In this document: positions 17,721 to 27,662 of the stretch, piece by piece
Layout: the number at the start of each line of letters is the position of its first letter
Position numbering within the stretch: the first letter of the stretch is position 1
Origin: Pseudobacter ginsenosidimutans
GTDB lineage: Bacteria > Bacteroidota > Bacteroidia > Chitinophagales > Chitinophagaceae
Assembly (NCBI RefSeq): GCF_007970185.1
Contig: NZ_CP042431.1
Location: forward strand, 1,612,001 to 1,676,000
DNA: 64,000 bases
Direction of reading: 5' to 3'
Made by a program: the position numbers and the translations under genes
The notes under the pieces: generated by a model
Databases searched by the model: none
Told to the model about the DNA's origin: nothing
Seen by the model: only the letters and a program-made list of their open reading frames with translations

Positions 17721-17721
17721 T

Positions 17722-18198
17722 CTAAGGCCAGTTGATCAGCTCAATGATCTCTTCCAGGTACTTCTGATCAACTGCATTGAATTCATTCAGGGCTGTACTG
17801 TCAACATCCAGTACGGCCTTTACTTTTTTATCACGAATTACCGGAACAACAATTTCAGACTTCGACAAACTACTGCAGGCAATGTGGCCAGGAAATACTT
17901 CCACATCAGGAACGATCACAGTTGTAGCTTCCTTCCATGCAGTTCCACAAACACCTTTACCATAACGGATACGTGTACACGCAACTGGTCCCTGAAATGG
18001 ACCCAATACCAACTCTTCTTCACGCACGATATAAAATCCAACCCATAACCAACCAAACTGTTCTTTCAGCGCACCCGCAATATTGGCGAGGTTTGCGATC
18101 AGATCAGTTTCACCTTCCAGTAAACCTTTTATTTGCGGGACTAGCGCAATATACTGTTCTTGCTTCGAGCCTTTGGCAATGTGCAAATCTTCAGCCAT
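17722..18198 (-). CDS. msrC: Free methionine-(R)-sulfoxide reductase, GAF domain
   Basis: A 158-residue single GAF-domain protein. Three cysteines lie at 74, 84 and 108, in CTRIRYGKGVCGTA and GHIACSS, with the 10- and 24-residue spacing of the fRMsr family. SEIVVPV and the final DVDS are also family signatures. The enzyme reduces free L-methionine-(R)-sulfoxide in the cytoplasm using thioredoxin-type donors. ATG 18198 (MAEDLHIAKG) is preferred to an upstream codon at 18213. The 255-base gap on its upstream side carries several TTATTCACA sequences. Confidence 0.9.
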   Translation of the reverse strand: MAEDLHIAKGSKQEQYIALVPQIKGLLEGETDLIANLANIAGALKEQFGWLWVGFYIVREEELVLGPFQGPVACTRIRYGKGVCGTAWKEATTVIVPDVEVFPGHIACSSLSKSEIVVPVIRDKKVKAVLDVDSTALNEFNAVDQKYLEEIIELINWP

Positions 18199-18240
18199 AA
18201 AAATAAAATTCAAATCTATCAGTCTACAAATTTACTAGAC

Positions 18241-18434
18241 TTATTCACATACTTCTTCATAATTTTCCAAAATCGATCCAGACAGCTTAAATTTCCACTA
18301 TCCCCTCCCCCCATGTCTCAGTACTCAGTTTGCTATTTTGAAGTTCAGGAAGGAGGTTTAAAATTCCTCCTGCCGCTATTCACATTCCATCGATCGATCC
18401 AGAAAAAACAAAATTCAACACTCAGTTATTCACA
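18241..18434. promoter_or_regulatory. Cluster of TTATTCACA DnaA-box-like sequences
   Basis: TTATTCACA occurs at 18241-18249 and 18426-18434 and CTATTCACA at 18376-18384, all on the same strand, between the msrC-like gene and nadA. TTATTCACA fits the relaxed DnaA box TTATnCACA. The cluster lies about 1.1 kb from the main one and may be an outer part of the origin or a DnaA titration site. Confidence 0.4.
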
Positions 18435-18453
18435 AGTTTCGAACAGAAATCGC

Positions 18454-19464
18454 CTACAACCCGTACCGGGCGCTGATCTCAAGCATTCTGTCGATCGGTT
18501 TGCGTGCTGCCTGACGAAGTGTTTCATCCATTTTGATCTCAGGAAGCTCATATTTCATACATAGATACAATTTCTCCAATGTGTTCAACTTCATGTGAGG
18601 ACAATCATTGCAGGCACAACCATTATCCGGTGGTGCAGGGATGAAAGTCTTGTCCGGAGAGGATTTCTGCATCTGATGCAGGATGCCTGTTTCTGTAACA
18701 ACGATAAACTCTTTGGCCGGATCTTCCTGCGAAAACTTCAGGAGTCCCGTGGTGGAGCCGATATAGTCGGCCACTTTCAACACATGCTCTTCACATTCCG
18801 GGTGCGCAATGATCTTCGCTTCCGGGTGACGCACTTTCAGTTTCATGATCTTTTCGAGACTAAAGATCTCATGTACCATGCAGGCTCCATCCCACAACAC
18901 CATATCGCGCCCTGTTTTCTTCACCAGGTAAGAACCCAGATTCTTGTCCGGTGCAAAAATGATCTTCTGATCTGGTGGCAGGCTTTCCACAATTTGCTTC
19001 GCATTGGAGGAAGTACAGATGATATCGCTGAGAGCCTTGATGTCGGCTGTGCAGTTGATGTACGAGATCACCAGGTGATCTGGGTGCTGCTCTTTGAATT
19101 TTTTGAAAGCAGCTGGCGGTGCGCTGTCAGCAAGCGAGCAACCTGCTTTCAGATCCGGCAGTAACACTTTCTTGTGAGGGTTGAGGATCTTGGCAGTTTC
19201 CGCCATGAAGTGGACGCCGGCGAAAACGATGATGTCCGCATCCGTCTTCTCCGCTTTTTGCGCCAGGCCCAGGCTGTCCCCGATATAGTCAGCCACATCC
19301 TGGATATCCGCTTCCTGGTAGTAGTGCGCGAGAACAATGGCGTTTTTCTCTTTTTTCATTTTTTCGATCTCGTTGAAAAGATCCAGTTGCGGATCCACTT
19401 CCAGATCCAAAAATCCTTTCGCTTCAACTTTTTCCTTTGCAACGCCAATGTTAATATCTGCCAT
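18454..19464 (-). CDS. nadA: Quinolinate synthase A
   Basis: A 336-residue [4Fe-4S] enzyme that condenses iminoaspartate with dihydroxyacetone phosphate to quinolinate in de novo NAD synthesis. Family motifs include [41 protein letters not shown] with cluster ligand Cys109, [15 protein letters not shown] and a C-terminal [14 protein letters not shown]. nadB and nadC are not beside it, but nadD is at 13353. Its start codon abuts the AT-rich edge of the proposed origin, so its promoter must lie inside that region. Confidence 0.96.
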   Translation of the reverse strand: MADINIGVAKEKVEAKGFLDLEVDPQLDLFNEIEKMKKEKNAIVLAHYYQEADIQDVADYIGDSLGLAQKAEKTDADIIVFAGVHFMAETAKILNPHKKVLLPDLKAGCSLADSAPPAAFKKFKEQHPDHLVISYINCTADIKALSDIICTSSNAKQIVESLPPDQKIIFAPDKNLGSYLVKKTGRDMVLWDGACMVHEIFSLEKIMKLKVRHPEAKIIAHPECEEHVLKVADYIGSTTGLLKFSQEDPAKEFIVVTETGILHQMQKSSPDKTFIPAPPDNGCACNDCPHMKLNTLEKLYLCMKYELPEIKMDETLRQAARKPIDRMLEISARYGL

Positions 19465-20039
19465 AGTATTCTATATTAATTAATTATTTTTATAAAAACC
19501 TATTACTATTACGGCTGTGGATTCGTGGATAAATCCAAAGTGCAAATTTTTGGTAAAGTTACAACAACGCCTTTATCCACAGTTATCCACAATTCATTAA
19601 CAGTCAGGAAGCTCGGTCTGTTCTGTATTTTTCAACTTTTTCCACTTCGGTGGATTAAAAAGGCCCCGGATAAAAACATCGTTCTGAACATTACATTTTT
19701 CTGTTAGTTGGAGTGGAATAACTCGGGGTTTATTTACACCTACCTGAACTTCCGCCGGCTCTTCGAAACTTATCCGCCAGGAATCCCCGGATGGTGATGT
19801 GCAAAAACCCGGGTTATCCACACGAAATTGGGGTTATTAACGAAGTGCTGGGGGAACTGTTTTCACGCCCTGTTTCACAATTCCTCAATTTTCAAAAATT
19901 TTTGCCGGCTTCGCCGGAATGTGAATTACATCAAACCCGCTGGTCATGCCGCTTTTGTGGTTTTTTCCACAGTTTGTTCATAAATGTATTTCCCTTATTT
20001 TTGCCATCCGTTTCAAAAACCGTACGGACTTATATCACT
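19465..20039. other. oriC: Candidate chromosomal replication origin (oriC)
   Basis: A 575-base gene-free stretch. There are three perfect TTATCCACA DnaA boxes at 19573-19581, 19583-19591 and 19814-19822, the first two in tandem with one base between. There are 8/9 matches at 19524-19532 and 19963-19971, and 7/9 matches at 19516-19524 and 19770-19778. An almost pure A/T segment at 19463-19511 lies at one edge, as expected for an unwinding element. mnmG, dnaN (32.5 kb) and parS-like sites nearby agree with an origin. The stretch also carries the promoter of the following gene. Confidence 0.72.
19973..20003 (+). promoter_or_regulatory. Promoter of the PpiD-like gene
   Basis: TTTG at 19973-19976 and TATTTTTG at 19996-20003, with a 19-base spacer, form a full Bacteroidota promoter. 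Initiation would fall near 20008, giving a leader of about 32 bases before ATG 20040. A DnaA-box-like TTTTCCACA (19963-19971) adjoins the -33 element. Confidence 0.6.
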
Positions 20040-22181
20040 ATGTCAGTCATTCAAACTATCCGCGACAAAGCCGCGTGGATCATCATCGCTGCGATTGCGT
20101 TAGCCCTTATCGCCTTTATTGTACAGGATGCCTTCCAGGGAAGAGGAGGCGGTATGTTCGGCGGTTCCTCAGACGTTATAGGTAAAGTGAATGGTAAGAA
20201 GATAGATGCGTATGAATTTGATTCCCGCTACAAAGCTGCGGAACAAAATTACCAGGCGCAGAACTATCCTGTTGACGAACGCCTCCGCGGTCAGATCCGT
20301 GAAAGCCTCTGGAACGAATACGTAGAAGATGCCATCCTCGGAAATGAATTTGAAAAGATCGGCTTCGCCGAAATCGGAAAAGACGAGCGCGGTGATATCC
20401 TGTACGGAGAAAATCCCCCCCAAATGCTGCGTCAGCAATTCACCGATCCAAAGACCGGTGCATACGATGCACACACTGCTTATCAAACCATCAACCAACT
20501 TAAAAAGAACACTCCGCAATTTAACAGCTTCTACGGAGAGTTCCTTCCCGCTCTGGAAAAAGCCAGAATGAAAGAGAAATTCGTTTCACTTATCAGTAAC
20601 AGCGCTTACACTCCAAAATGGCTGGTTGAGAAAATGAATACAGAGAACAGTCAGGTTTCCAATATCTCTTATGTAAACATTCCTTACTCTTCTGTTGGTG
20701 ATTCTGCTATCAGGGTTACCGATGAAGATGTTAAACAATATGTGAACGAGAATAAAGAAGCTTATCAGCAGGATGAAGCGAGAGGTATTGAATATGTTAT
20801 GTTCGATGCTGCGCCCACTGCAGCCGACAGCGCAGTTTCCTACGAAGCAGTTGCCACTGTGAAGAATGAATTTGCTGCAGCTCCCGAAAAAGACGTAGAA
20901 TCTTTTCTCCTCCGCAATAACAGCGAGCTTCCTTATTATAATGCATACGTACTTGGCAGCAACATGAAAGTGTCCAATGCAGATTCCATCAAACAACTCG
21001 GAGATGGCCAGGTGTTCGGACCTTATCTCGATGGTGGTAACTACACCATCGCTAAAATGATCGGACGCAGAGCTATCCCCGATACTGTGAAAGTGAGACA
21101 TATCCTCGTTAAGATCGCAGATCCCCAGGCAGGACAAGTGAGAACAGACAGCGCCGCCAAATTCCTGATCGACAGCATCACCACTGCCATCCGCAATGGC
21201 GCCAGCTTCGACAGCATGGTGGTGAAGTACTCAGACGACATGGGAAGCAAAGAAACACACGGCGAGTATACTTTCGAATCCAACAAATTCGGACAACTCA
21301 GCAGGGAATTCGCGGAAGCTGCTTTCTACGGAAATGCAGGCGACAAGAAAACTGTAAAAGTGGAAAACTCTTCTTACAGCGGATACCATTATATAGAAGT
21401 AATCAACCAAAAAAATATCGGTACCGCTTTCAAGGTTGCGTACCTCAGCCGCCCGATCATCGCCAGCGCTGAAACAGTCAATGGCGCTTCAACTGCGGCT
21501 GCACAATTTGCGCTCGACAGCAAAGACAAAAAATCTTTCGACGAAAACGCCAAGAAAAAGAATCTGAACAAATATCCTGCAATGGACATCAAACCTCTCG
21601 AAAGCGGCATCCCAGGACTGGGCGACAATCGCGAGCTGGTGACCTGGATGTTCAGAACTGCAAAACCTGGACAGGTTGCTGAGCGTTATTATCAGATCGG
21701 CGACAAATTCATCGTTCCCGTTCTTGTAGCTGCCTACGAAAAAGGCAATATGTCTGTAGACCGCGCAAGACCATTGGTTGAATACAAGGTCCGCAACAAA
21801 AAGAAAGCAGCTGAGATCGTTAAGAAAGTTGGTGGCGCCAATACACTCGATGGAATCAGCAAAGCTGTTAACCAGCCTGTGCTGAAAGCAGACAGCATCT
21901 CTTACGCAAGTCCTTTCGTTCCAAATGTTGGTAACGAGCCCAAGCTGATCGGTGCTGCATTCTGTAAGAATTTCCAGACTGCAGTATCTACCCCAATCGT
22001 AGGTGAGATTGGAGTATTCTATCTGAAAATAGATAATCTCGGTGCACAACCAAATCCCAACTTCGATGTGAAGCAAATGCAAATGATGATGAATCAGCAG
22101 CAGAGAATGGTAGGCATGCGTGTAATTGAAGCCATGAAGAAATCAGCAGATATCAAAGACTACCGTATCAATTTCTTCTAA
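20040..22181 (+). CDS. Membrane-anchored peptidylprolyl isomerase, PpiD/SurA-like
   Basis: A 713-residue periplasmic folding factor held by one N-terminal helix (AAWIIIAAIALALIAFIVQD, about residues 11-30), followed by a SurA_N-like chaperone region. A parvulin PPIase domain lies at about residues 345-460 (VKVRHILVKIADP, SFDSMVVKYSDD, YHYIEVINQKN), and a long helical C-terminal part with a second, degenerate rotamase-like segment follows. The arrangement matches PpiD, which assists outer-membrane and secreted protein folding at the inner-membrane surface. ATG 20040 (MSVIQTIRDKAAW) is chosen. An upstream codon at 19791 would read through the DnaA boxes. A strong terminator follows. Confidence 0.92.
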   Translation: MSVIQTIRDKAAWIIIAAIALALIAFIVQDAFQGRGGGMFGGSSDVIGKVNGKKIDAYEFDSRYKAAEQNYQAQNYPVDERLRGQIRESLWNEYVEDAILGNEFEKIGFAEIGKDERGDILYGENPPQMLRQQFTDPKTGAYDAHTAYQTINQLKKNTPQFNSFYGEFLPALEKARMKEKFVSLISNSAYTPKWLVEKMNTENSQVSNISYVNIPYSSVGDSAIRVTDEDVKQYVNENKEAYQQDEARGIEYVMFDAAPTAADSAVSYEAVATVKNEFAAAPEKDVESFLLRNNSELPYYNAYVLGSNMKVSNADSIKQLGDGQVFGPYLDGGNYTIAKMIGRRAIPDTVKVRHILVKIADPQAGQVRTDSAAKFLIDSITTAIRNGASFDSMVVKYSDDMGSKETHGEYTFESNKFGQLSREFAEAAFYGNAGDKKTVKVENSSYSGYHYIEVINQKNIGTAFKVAYLSRPIIASAETVNGASTAAAQFALDSKDKKSFDENAKKKNLNKYPAMDIKPLESGIPGLGDNRELVTWMFRTAKPGQVAERYYQIGDKFIVPVLVAAYEKGNMSVDRARPLVEYKVRNKKKAAEIVKKVGGANTLDGISKAVNQPVLKADSISYASPFVPNVGNEPKLIGAAFCKNFQTAVSTPIVGEIGVFYLKIDNLGAQPNPNFDVKQMQMMMNQQQRMVGMRVIEAMKKSADIKDYRINFF

Positions 22182-22209
22182 CAGCTCGAAACGGTTTTGA
22201 AAAATACAG

Positions 22210-22238
22210 GCGGCTCCCGGAAAGGAGCCGCTTTTTTT
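22210..22238 (+). terminator. Intrinsic terminator after the PpiD-like gene
   Basis: An 8-bp stem GCGGCTCC/GGAGCCGC (22210-22217, 22224-22231), loop of six, followed by seven T. It begins 29 bases after the stop codon. Confidence 0.9.
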
Positions 22239-22287
22239 GGCAACTATTTCATCCTTACCTTTGTTATTACAAGTGAAATTACCCGGC

Positions 22288-22794
22288 ATGAGTGAAGAGA
22301 TCATCAATAAAGTAGCGCAAAGCGGCCTGATCACACTGGATCTGGAAGATTATTTTCCGAAGGAGCCCATTGTGGTGTTCGATTTGAAGGATCACCTGTT
22401 CATGGGCATGATCCTGAAGGAGAAAGATTTCAGAACTGCCCTGCAGGAAACCGACTGGAGCGTATACCAGGGAAAACTGGTAGCAGTTACCTGTTCTGCA
22501 GATGCGATCATTCCCATGTGGGCCTACATGCTGGTGGCCACTTACCTCACACCGGTTGCTGCCGGTGTGGTATTCGGAGACGCTTCCTCCGCCACTCAAC
22601 AATTCCTGGTTCAAAGGATAGCGGCAATACCTGCTGCCGAATTCGCCGATAAACGTATCGTTGTAAAAGGATGTGGAGACAAAACCATCGGTGAAGCGGC
22701 CTATCTCACCATCACCACGCTCCTGCGGCCTGTGGCCAAGAGCATCATGTATGGCGAGCCCTGCAGTACTGTTCCTATCTTCAAGAATAAATGA
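22288..22794 (+). CDS. DUF2480 family protein
   Basis: A 168-residue cytoplasmic protein of a Bacteroidota-specific uncharacterised family that I recognise as DUF2480 from the pattern [28 protein letters not shown] and [12 protein letters not shown]. No catalytic motif can be assigned with certainty. The conserved Cys in KGCGDK and the acidic/aromatic residues are candidates. ATG 22288 (MSEEIINK) is preferred to 22237, which lies next to the preceding terminator. The gene stands alone between two terminators. Confidence 0.75.
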   Translation: MSEEIINKVAQSGLITLDLEDYFPKEPIVVFDLKDHLFMGMILKEKDFRTALQETDWSVYQGKLVAVTCSADAIIPMWAYMLVATYLTPVAAGVVFGDASSATQQFLVQRIAAIPAAEFADKRIVVKGCGDKTIGEAAYLTITTLLRPVAKSIMYGEPCSTVPIFKNK

Positions 22795-22801
22795 TTGTGA
22801 A

Positions 22802-22828
22802 GCCGATGCCATCCGCATCGGCTTTTTT
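22802..22828 (+). terminator. Intrinsic terminator after the DUF2480 gene
   Basis: Stem GCCGATGC/GCATCGGC (22802-22809, 22815-22822), loop of five, then six T, beginning seven bases after the stop codon. Confidence 0.9.
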
Positions 22829-22880
22829 GTGCTTACAGCCCTGGCACCAATTTTCGTGCACGTATAAAACTGCTTTCTAT

Positions 22881-24266
22881 ATGGACGTAGAAATTTTAGC
22901 GCGCGTACAATTTGCTTTCACCATCGCTTTCCATTACATCTATCCACCCCTGAGTATCGGGCTGGGCCTGCTTTTGGTGATCTACGAAGGAATGTATCTG
23001 AAAACAGGCGACAAAAAATATGAACAGATCGCGCGGTTCTGGATCAAGATCTTTGCGCTGATCTTTGGTCTGGGTGTTGCCACCGGGATCATCATGGAAT
23101 TCGAGTTCGGTACTAACTGGGCCACCTACTCGAAGTATGTAGGAGATATTTTCGGAAGCGCACTTGCTGCCGAAGGCATCTTTGCTTTCGCACTGGAATC
23201 GGGGTTTCTCGGTATCCTTATTTTCGGCTGGAACCGTGTGGGACCCAAAGTGCATTTCTTTTCCTGTATCATGGTGTTTCTTGGTTCGATGTTCTCTGCG
23301 GTCTGGATTGTGGTTGCCAACTCCTGGCAACAAACTCCTGCAGGTTATCATATTGTAGGCGAAGGATTGAATGCCAGAGCGGAGATCACCGATTTCTGGG
23401 CGATGGTATTCAATCCCAGCAGTGTGGAAAGGCTTATCCACGTGTGGATTGGTTGTTTTCTCGCCGGCGCCTTCCTGGTTTTGAGTGTGAATGCCTGGTA
23501 TATCCTGAAGAAAAGACATCTCGATATCGCCAAACGATCTTTCAGGATCGCACTGGTAGTGGCAACGGTTTCAGGGCTTCTCCAGTTGTTGGCTGGCCAT
23601 AAAAGTGCAGACGGGGTTGCCCGTAACCAACCTGCCAAGCTTGCCGCGCTGGAAGGACATTTCGATAGTTCCGCCAGGGCCGATATGTACCTGATTGGAA
23701 AAGTGAACAACAAAACACAGGAAGTGAGTGGCATCAGCATTCCCGGCGGTTTGAGTTTTTTGTTGCACGGAAATTTTACAGAACCGGTGAAAGGTCTCAA
23801 TGCTTTTCCGGAAGATGAGCGGCCAAAACAGGTGAATGCCATCTTCCAATTCTATCATATTATGGTAGCATGTGGTATGATCATGATCGGAATGACGCTC
23901 CTGGCCTGCTTTTACTGGTGGCGTAAAAATCTTTTCGATAAAAGATGGTTACTCCGGGCCTTCGTATGGGCGGTACTGTTACCTCAGATCGCCAACCAGG
24001 CCGGATGGTTCGCTGCTGAAATGGGCCGGCAACCCTGGGTGGTATACGGTTTGCTGAAAACCTCCGATGCCCTGTCGAAATCAGTTACCGCCAACCAGGT
24101 GCTGTTTTCGCTCATCCTTTTTCTGGGTGTATACTTTATCCTCTTCCTTCTCTTTCTCTACCTCCTCAACCGCAAGATCCAGCATGGGCCGGTGGATTAC
24201 GGCACCAAAGAGCATATCGACGAAGGCAGCAAACGCGATAACCCAATCATGGACCACGAATCATAA
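22881..24266 (+). CDS. cydA: Cytochrome bd ubiquinol oxidase subunit I
   Basis: A 461-residue inner-membrane subunit of the bd-type terminal oxidase, which reduces oxygen to water with quinol without pumping protons. The N-terminus [19 protein letters not shown] contains the heme-ligand His at 18. Later come [19 protein letters not shown], the quinol-side region, and [15 protein letters not shown], the GRQPW signature. About nine transmembrane helices are present. The Q-loop is of the short type. ATG 22881 is preferred to the frame opening at 22791, which overlaps the preceding gene and its terminator. cydB follows after 18 bases. Confidence 0.95.
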   Translation: MDVEILARVQFAFTIAFHYIYPPLSIGLGLLLVIYEGMYLKTGDKKYEQIARFWIKIFALIFGLGVATGIIMEFEFGTNWATYSKYVGDIFGSALAAEGIFAFALESGFLGILIFGWNRVGPKVHFFSCIMVFLGSMFSAVWIVVANSWQQTPAGYHIVGEGLNARAEITDFWAMVFNPSSVERLIHVWIGCFLAGAFLVLSVNAWYILKKRHLDIAKRSFRIALVVATVSGLLQLLAGHKSADGVARNQPAKLAALEGHFDSSARADMYLIGKVNNKTQEVSGISIPGGLSFLLHGNFTEPVKGLNAFPEDERPKQVNAIFQFYHIMVACGMIMIGMTLLACFYWWRKNLFDKRWLLRAFVWAVLLPQIANQAGWFAAEMGRQPWVVYGLLKTSDALSKSVTANQVLFSLILFLGVYFILFLLFLYLLNRKIQHGPVDYGTKEHIDEGSKRDNPIMDHES

Positions 24267-24284
24267 ACCACAATTCTATTAACT

Positions 24285-25319
24285 ATGGACACATTTCTCG
24301 GCATCGACTATAATATCTGGTGGTTCCTCGTTTTTGGCGGCGTGATCAGTGGTTATGCCATTCTTGACGGATTTGACCTGGGCGCCGGTGCGCTCCATCT
24401 CTTTTTGAAAAAAGAGCAGAGCCGGCGGATCGCGCTCAATGCCATTGGTCCGGTTTGGGATGGGAACGAAGTCTGGCTGGTGATCGGCGGCGGTGCATTG
24501 TTCGCGGGGTTCCCGGTAGCATATGCGGCCATCTTCTCTGCATTCTATGTACCATTCATGATCTTCCTGGTGGGAATTATCTGGAGGGCCGTGGCCATCG
24601 AGTTCCGGAGCAAGGAGCCGATGGGCTGGTGGCGAAAGACCTGGGATATTGTGTATTCATTTGCGAGTATCGTGATTGCTTTATCGCTCGGCCTGATGCT
24701 GGGAAATGTAGCTTATGGTATTCCGCTCAATGCGGAAAAAGAGTTCGATGGTAACTGGCTTTCTTTCTTCAATCCGTTCTCGATACTTGTTGCCATCACT
24801 ACCCTGGCGCTGTTCATGATGCATGGCGCCATTTACCTGACCATGAAAACAGAGAACAGACTGTTTGCGAAACTGCATATCCTCGCCAATAATTTCATTA
24901 TTTTCTTTGTGCTGAGTTTTGTGATCACCACATTGTACACCTTATTATATATCCCACACCTGAGTGATTTCTTCAGGGAAAACCCGCTAGGCTTCATTAT
25001 TCCTTTACTGATGGTGCTGACCATCGCCAATATTCCAAGGCAGATCAAAAAAGGGAAATACCGCTATGCATTTATCAGCAGTTCCGTTACTATTGCTTTG
25101 TTACTGATCATGGTGGCGCTGGAAGTGTTTCCATTTTTACTGTATTCCACTTCCGATCCGCAGAACAGTATCACAATCGCAAATGCGGCTTCCTCTCCGA
25201 AAACCATGAAGATACTTTTGATCATTGCATTGATAGGAACACCGCTGGTGGCTATTTACACCAGTTTCGTGTTTTACACTTTTAAAGGGAAAGTGAAATT
25301 GGACGAGATGAGTTATTGA
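24285..25319 (+). CDS. cydB: Cytochrome bd ubiquinol oxidase subunit II
   Basis: A 344-residue partner of CydA with about eight transmembrane helices. It starts with the family's characteristic YNIWWFLVFGGVISGYAILDGFDLGAG, followed by NAIGPVWDGNEVWL and MHGAIYLTMKTE. Together with CydA it forms the high-oxygen-affinity oxidase used under microaerobic or stress conditions. No cydX-like small subunit or cydCD genes adjoin it. It converges on corA with nine bases between the stops. Confidence 0.95.
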   Translation: MDTFLGIDYNIWWFLVFGGVISGYAILDGFDLGAGALHLFLKKEQSRRIALNAIGPVWDGNEVWLVIGGGALFAGFPVAYAAIFSAFYVPFMIFLVGIIWRAVAIEFRSKEPMGWWRKTWDIVYSFASIVIALSLGLMLGNVAYGIPLNAEKEFDGNWLSFFNPFSILVAITTLALFMMHGAIYLTMKTENRLFAKLHILANNFIIFFVLSFVITTLYTLLYIPHLSDFFRENPLGFIIPLLMVLTIANIPRQIKKGKYRYAFISSSVTIALLLIMVALEVFPFLLYSTSDPQNSITIANAASSPKTMKILLIIALIGTPLVAIYTSFVFYTFKGKVKLDEMSY

Positions 25320-25328
25320 GGAACGAAA

Positions 25329-26425
25329 CTAAAACCATCCTCTTCTTCTGAAGACCCAGAGCATCCAGATAGGGATGATCAGCATGCAGCCTACTGCAAA
25401 ATAGAATCCCCATTTATGATGTGCATAAGGGATCACTTCGAAGTTCATTCCGAATATTCCGCCGATCACGGTAGCGGGTGCGAGTAAGCAGGTAACGATG
25501 GCCATTACCTTCATCACCTCGTTGAGCTTGAGGTTTACATTGTTGATGTAAAGGTCCTGCATGCCGGTTACTATATCCCGGTAGTTCTCGCCCAGATCAT
25601 AGGCCTGCATGATATGATCGTAAACATCTTTGAAGTATTTGGTGGTGCGATCGTCCAGGAGATCGCTTTCGCTGCGGATGATGCCGCTGATGAGATCCCG
25701 TACGGGAGCGAGATTACGTTTGAGCACGATCAGTTCCTTGCGGAGCTGGTTGATACGTGCGAGCGATTTGGTATTGCTCCTTCTGATCACTTCTTCTTCC
25801 ACCATTTCGATCTGCTCACCGAGGCGCTCCATCACAATGAAGTAATTGTCTACTATCAGGTCCAGCATGGAGTACAGCAGGTAATCGGCTGTACGCTGGC
25901 GGATCTTACTGTTAGACATATTGAGCCTCGAGCGAAGCAGATCGAAAACGTCCCTGTGTGCATCTTCCTGGAAAGAGATCACAAAATCCTTTCCCAGTGC
26001 GATGCTGATCTGCTCTGTTTCCACTGTTTTTTTCTGATCGTTGTAGAAAAGCATATTCAGCAGACAGAAGAGCACTCCTTCCACCTCGTCCATTTTAGGA
26101 CGCTGGTTGATGCTGAGAATATCTTCGATCAACAGGGGTGGATATCATAAGTTGTGCAAATGGTTTCTACATCTGATTTTCTTAATCCTTCTATATTGAT
26201 CCAGGTTATCCGGCCATCTTTCCTGAATTTCTCGCAGGGCGAAACATTGTTGAAATGATGTACCTGGATATTGGCTGAATCATAATCGTACACGGTCACT
26301 TCCACATGTGTTGCTTCTTCCCGATGCGGCAATACAGTTGGGTTTACAGAAAGGATCTCCTTTGTCCGTTGTGTACCGAACAAGCTATTCAAACCGAAAT
26401 AACGGAGATACTTCTGCGGACTCAT
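25329..26425 (-). pseudogene. corA: CorA-family Mg2+/Co2+ transporter, split by a one-base frameshift
   Basis: Two overlapping reading frames give one CorA protein. The first (26425 to about 26129) encodes the N-terminal soluble domain up to TTYDIHP. The second (to 25329) continues LLIEDILSINQRP through the coiled helices to the two membrane segments with the GMN signature in IFGMNFEVIP. At 26135-26138 the run of four G (C on the coding strand) would need a fifth to restore the frame as HPLLIEDIL. The repaired protein would be 365 residues, normal for CorA. This is a real null allele, a read error in a homopolymer or, less likely, a programmed shift. It converges on cydB. Confidence 0.85.
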
Positions 26426-26428
26426 GTG

Positions 26429-27523
26429 TTAGAGTTTTTCGTAAAGCGCTCTGAGTTTTTCGCGGGTCATGATGGATTCCCAGTCTTTACCCAATGCGTT
26501 TTCCCAGAGAGGTTTCATACCGAGAGAAACATTGATCATGGTGTCGAATTGTTCGTCAGACAATCCTTCACAGATGCCAACGGGAATATCGATCTTATTC
26601 TTGTCTACCATTTGTTTGAATTCGACTACTGCTTCGGGATAGTAATCTTCCAGGTGGTTCATCACAATGCAGTTGCCGATACCGTGTTTGGTGCCGAGCA
26701 GGTAGCTGAGACCATAACTAACGGCGTGGGCTACCCCAACCTGTGAATAAGCAATGCTCATGCCACCGGCGTAGGATGCCATCATCAGTTTATCGTCGCA
26801 TTCATCATCCCAGGTATTCTTGCGAACGAACACGTCGCGGCAGAGCTCGAGTGCTTTTTCGCCGTAGGACTTGCTGAATTCATTGAGATAAGTTCCCTGC
26901 AGGCTTTCGATGCAGTGGATATAGCAATCCATTCCGGTGTAGAATCGTTGGTTGGCCGGCGCATTGGCGCAGAGCTCGGGGTCCAGTACGATCTGGTCGA
27001 ATGGAGTGAAGTCTGAGTTCATGCCCAGTTTGCGGGTAGGTCCGGTGAGAACGGTTGTTCTGGATACTTCGGCGCCGGTACCGCTGAGGGTGGGGATACC
27101 TGCTTTGTACACACCGGGGAGCTTAACGAGGTCCCATCCCTGGTAATCGGCGGAAGATCCGGGATTGTTCATCATGAGGGATACGGCTTTGGCGAGGTCC
27201 ATTACGGAGCCGCCGCCGATACCGATGATACCGCTGACGGTACCAAACTCGTCTTTCAGTTCTTTGGCAAGTTTGTCTACCTGTGTTGTTTTGGGCTCAT
27301 AGGTTACATCGGCAAAAATGATCTTGTCTTTTCCGCGGAGGGGGATACGTTCTGTGAGGGATTTACCATTGCGAACGCCACCACCGTTCTGGAAATAATG
27401 ATCCACTAAAAAGATCATGGGAGCATCGCCTTTTCTTTGTGGTGCGAGGATCTCATCCAGTTGATCAAAGCTGCCACGGCCATAAACCACATAGCTCACC
27501 ATTCTGAAATTTCTGAACTTCAT
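26429..27523 (-). CDS. kdnB: Iron-containing alcohol dehydrogenase, KdnB-like (Kdo 8-oxidase)
   Basis: A 364-residue group III metal-dependent alcohol dehydrogenase. It has the NAD site IGIGGGSVMDLAKAVS and substrate-loop TLSGTGAEVSR. The metal ligands lie in YTGMDCYIHCIES, GVAHAVSYGL and TKHGIGNC. The whole sequence resembles KdnB of Shewanella, which oxidises C8 of Kdo before transamination by KdnA to 8-amino-3,8-dideoxy-Kdo. kdsB, the CMP-Kdo synthetase gene, lies 3.2 kb away at 30756. No KdnA aminotransferase is adjacent, so the specific assignment is an inference, while the dehydrogenase family is certain. corA follows after three bases. Confidence 0.8.
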   Translation of the reverse strand: MKFRNFRMVSYVVYGRGSFDQLDEILAPQRKGDAPMIFLVDHYFQNGGGVRNGKSLTERIPLRGKDKIIFADVTYEPKTTQVDKLAKELKDEFGTVSGIIGIGGGSVMDLAKAVSLMMNNPGSSADYQGWDLVKLPGVYKAGIPTLSGTGAEVSRTTVLTGPTRKLGMNSDFTPFDQIVLDPELCANAPANQRFYTGMDCYIHCIESLQGTYLNEFSKSYGEKALELCRDVFVRKNTWDDECDDKLMMASYAGGMSIAYSQVGVAHAVSYGLSYLLGTKHGIGNCIVMNHLEDYYPEAVVEFKQMVDKNKIDIPVGICEGLSDEQFDTMINVSLGMKPLWENALGKDWESIMTREKLRALYEKL

Positions 27524-27587
27524 ATCTAATATTCAGTAGGTTAAAAATAAGTTTGAAAGTATTGCGAAGTTATGGGTAATAAATAAA

Positions 27588-27616
27588 CAAAAAAACGCAG
27601 CATGGAGCTGCGTTTT
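27588..27616. terminator. Bidirectional terminator between kdnB and the broken small gene
   Basis: Stem ACGCAGC/GCTGCGT (27595-27601, 27607-27613) flanked by an A run on the left and TTTT on the right. On the minus strand it would end transcription of the small frame that stops at 27663. Confidence 0.7.
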
Positions 27617-27662
27617 GTTATAAGAACCCTAACCAATCGCTGTATGTGGTGTACCAGCTATT

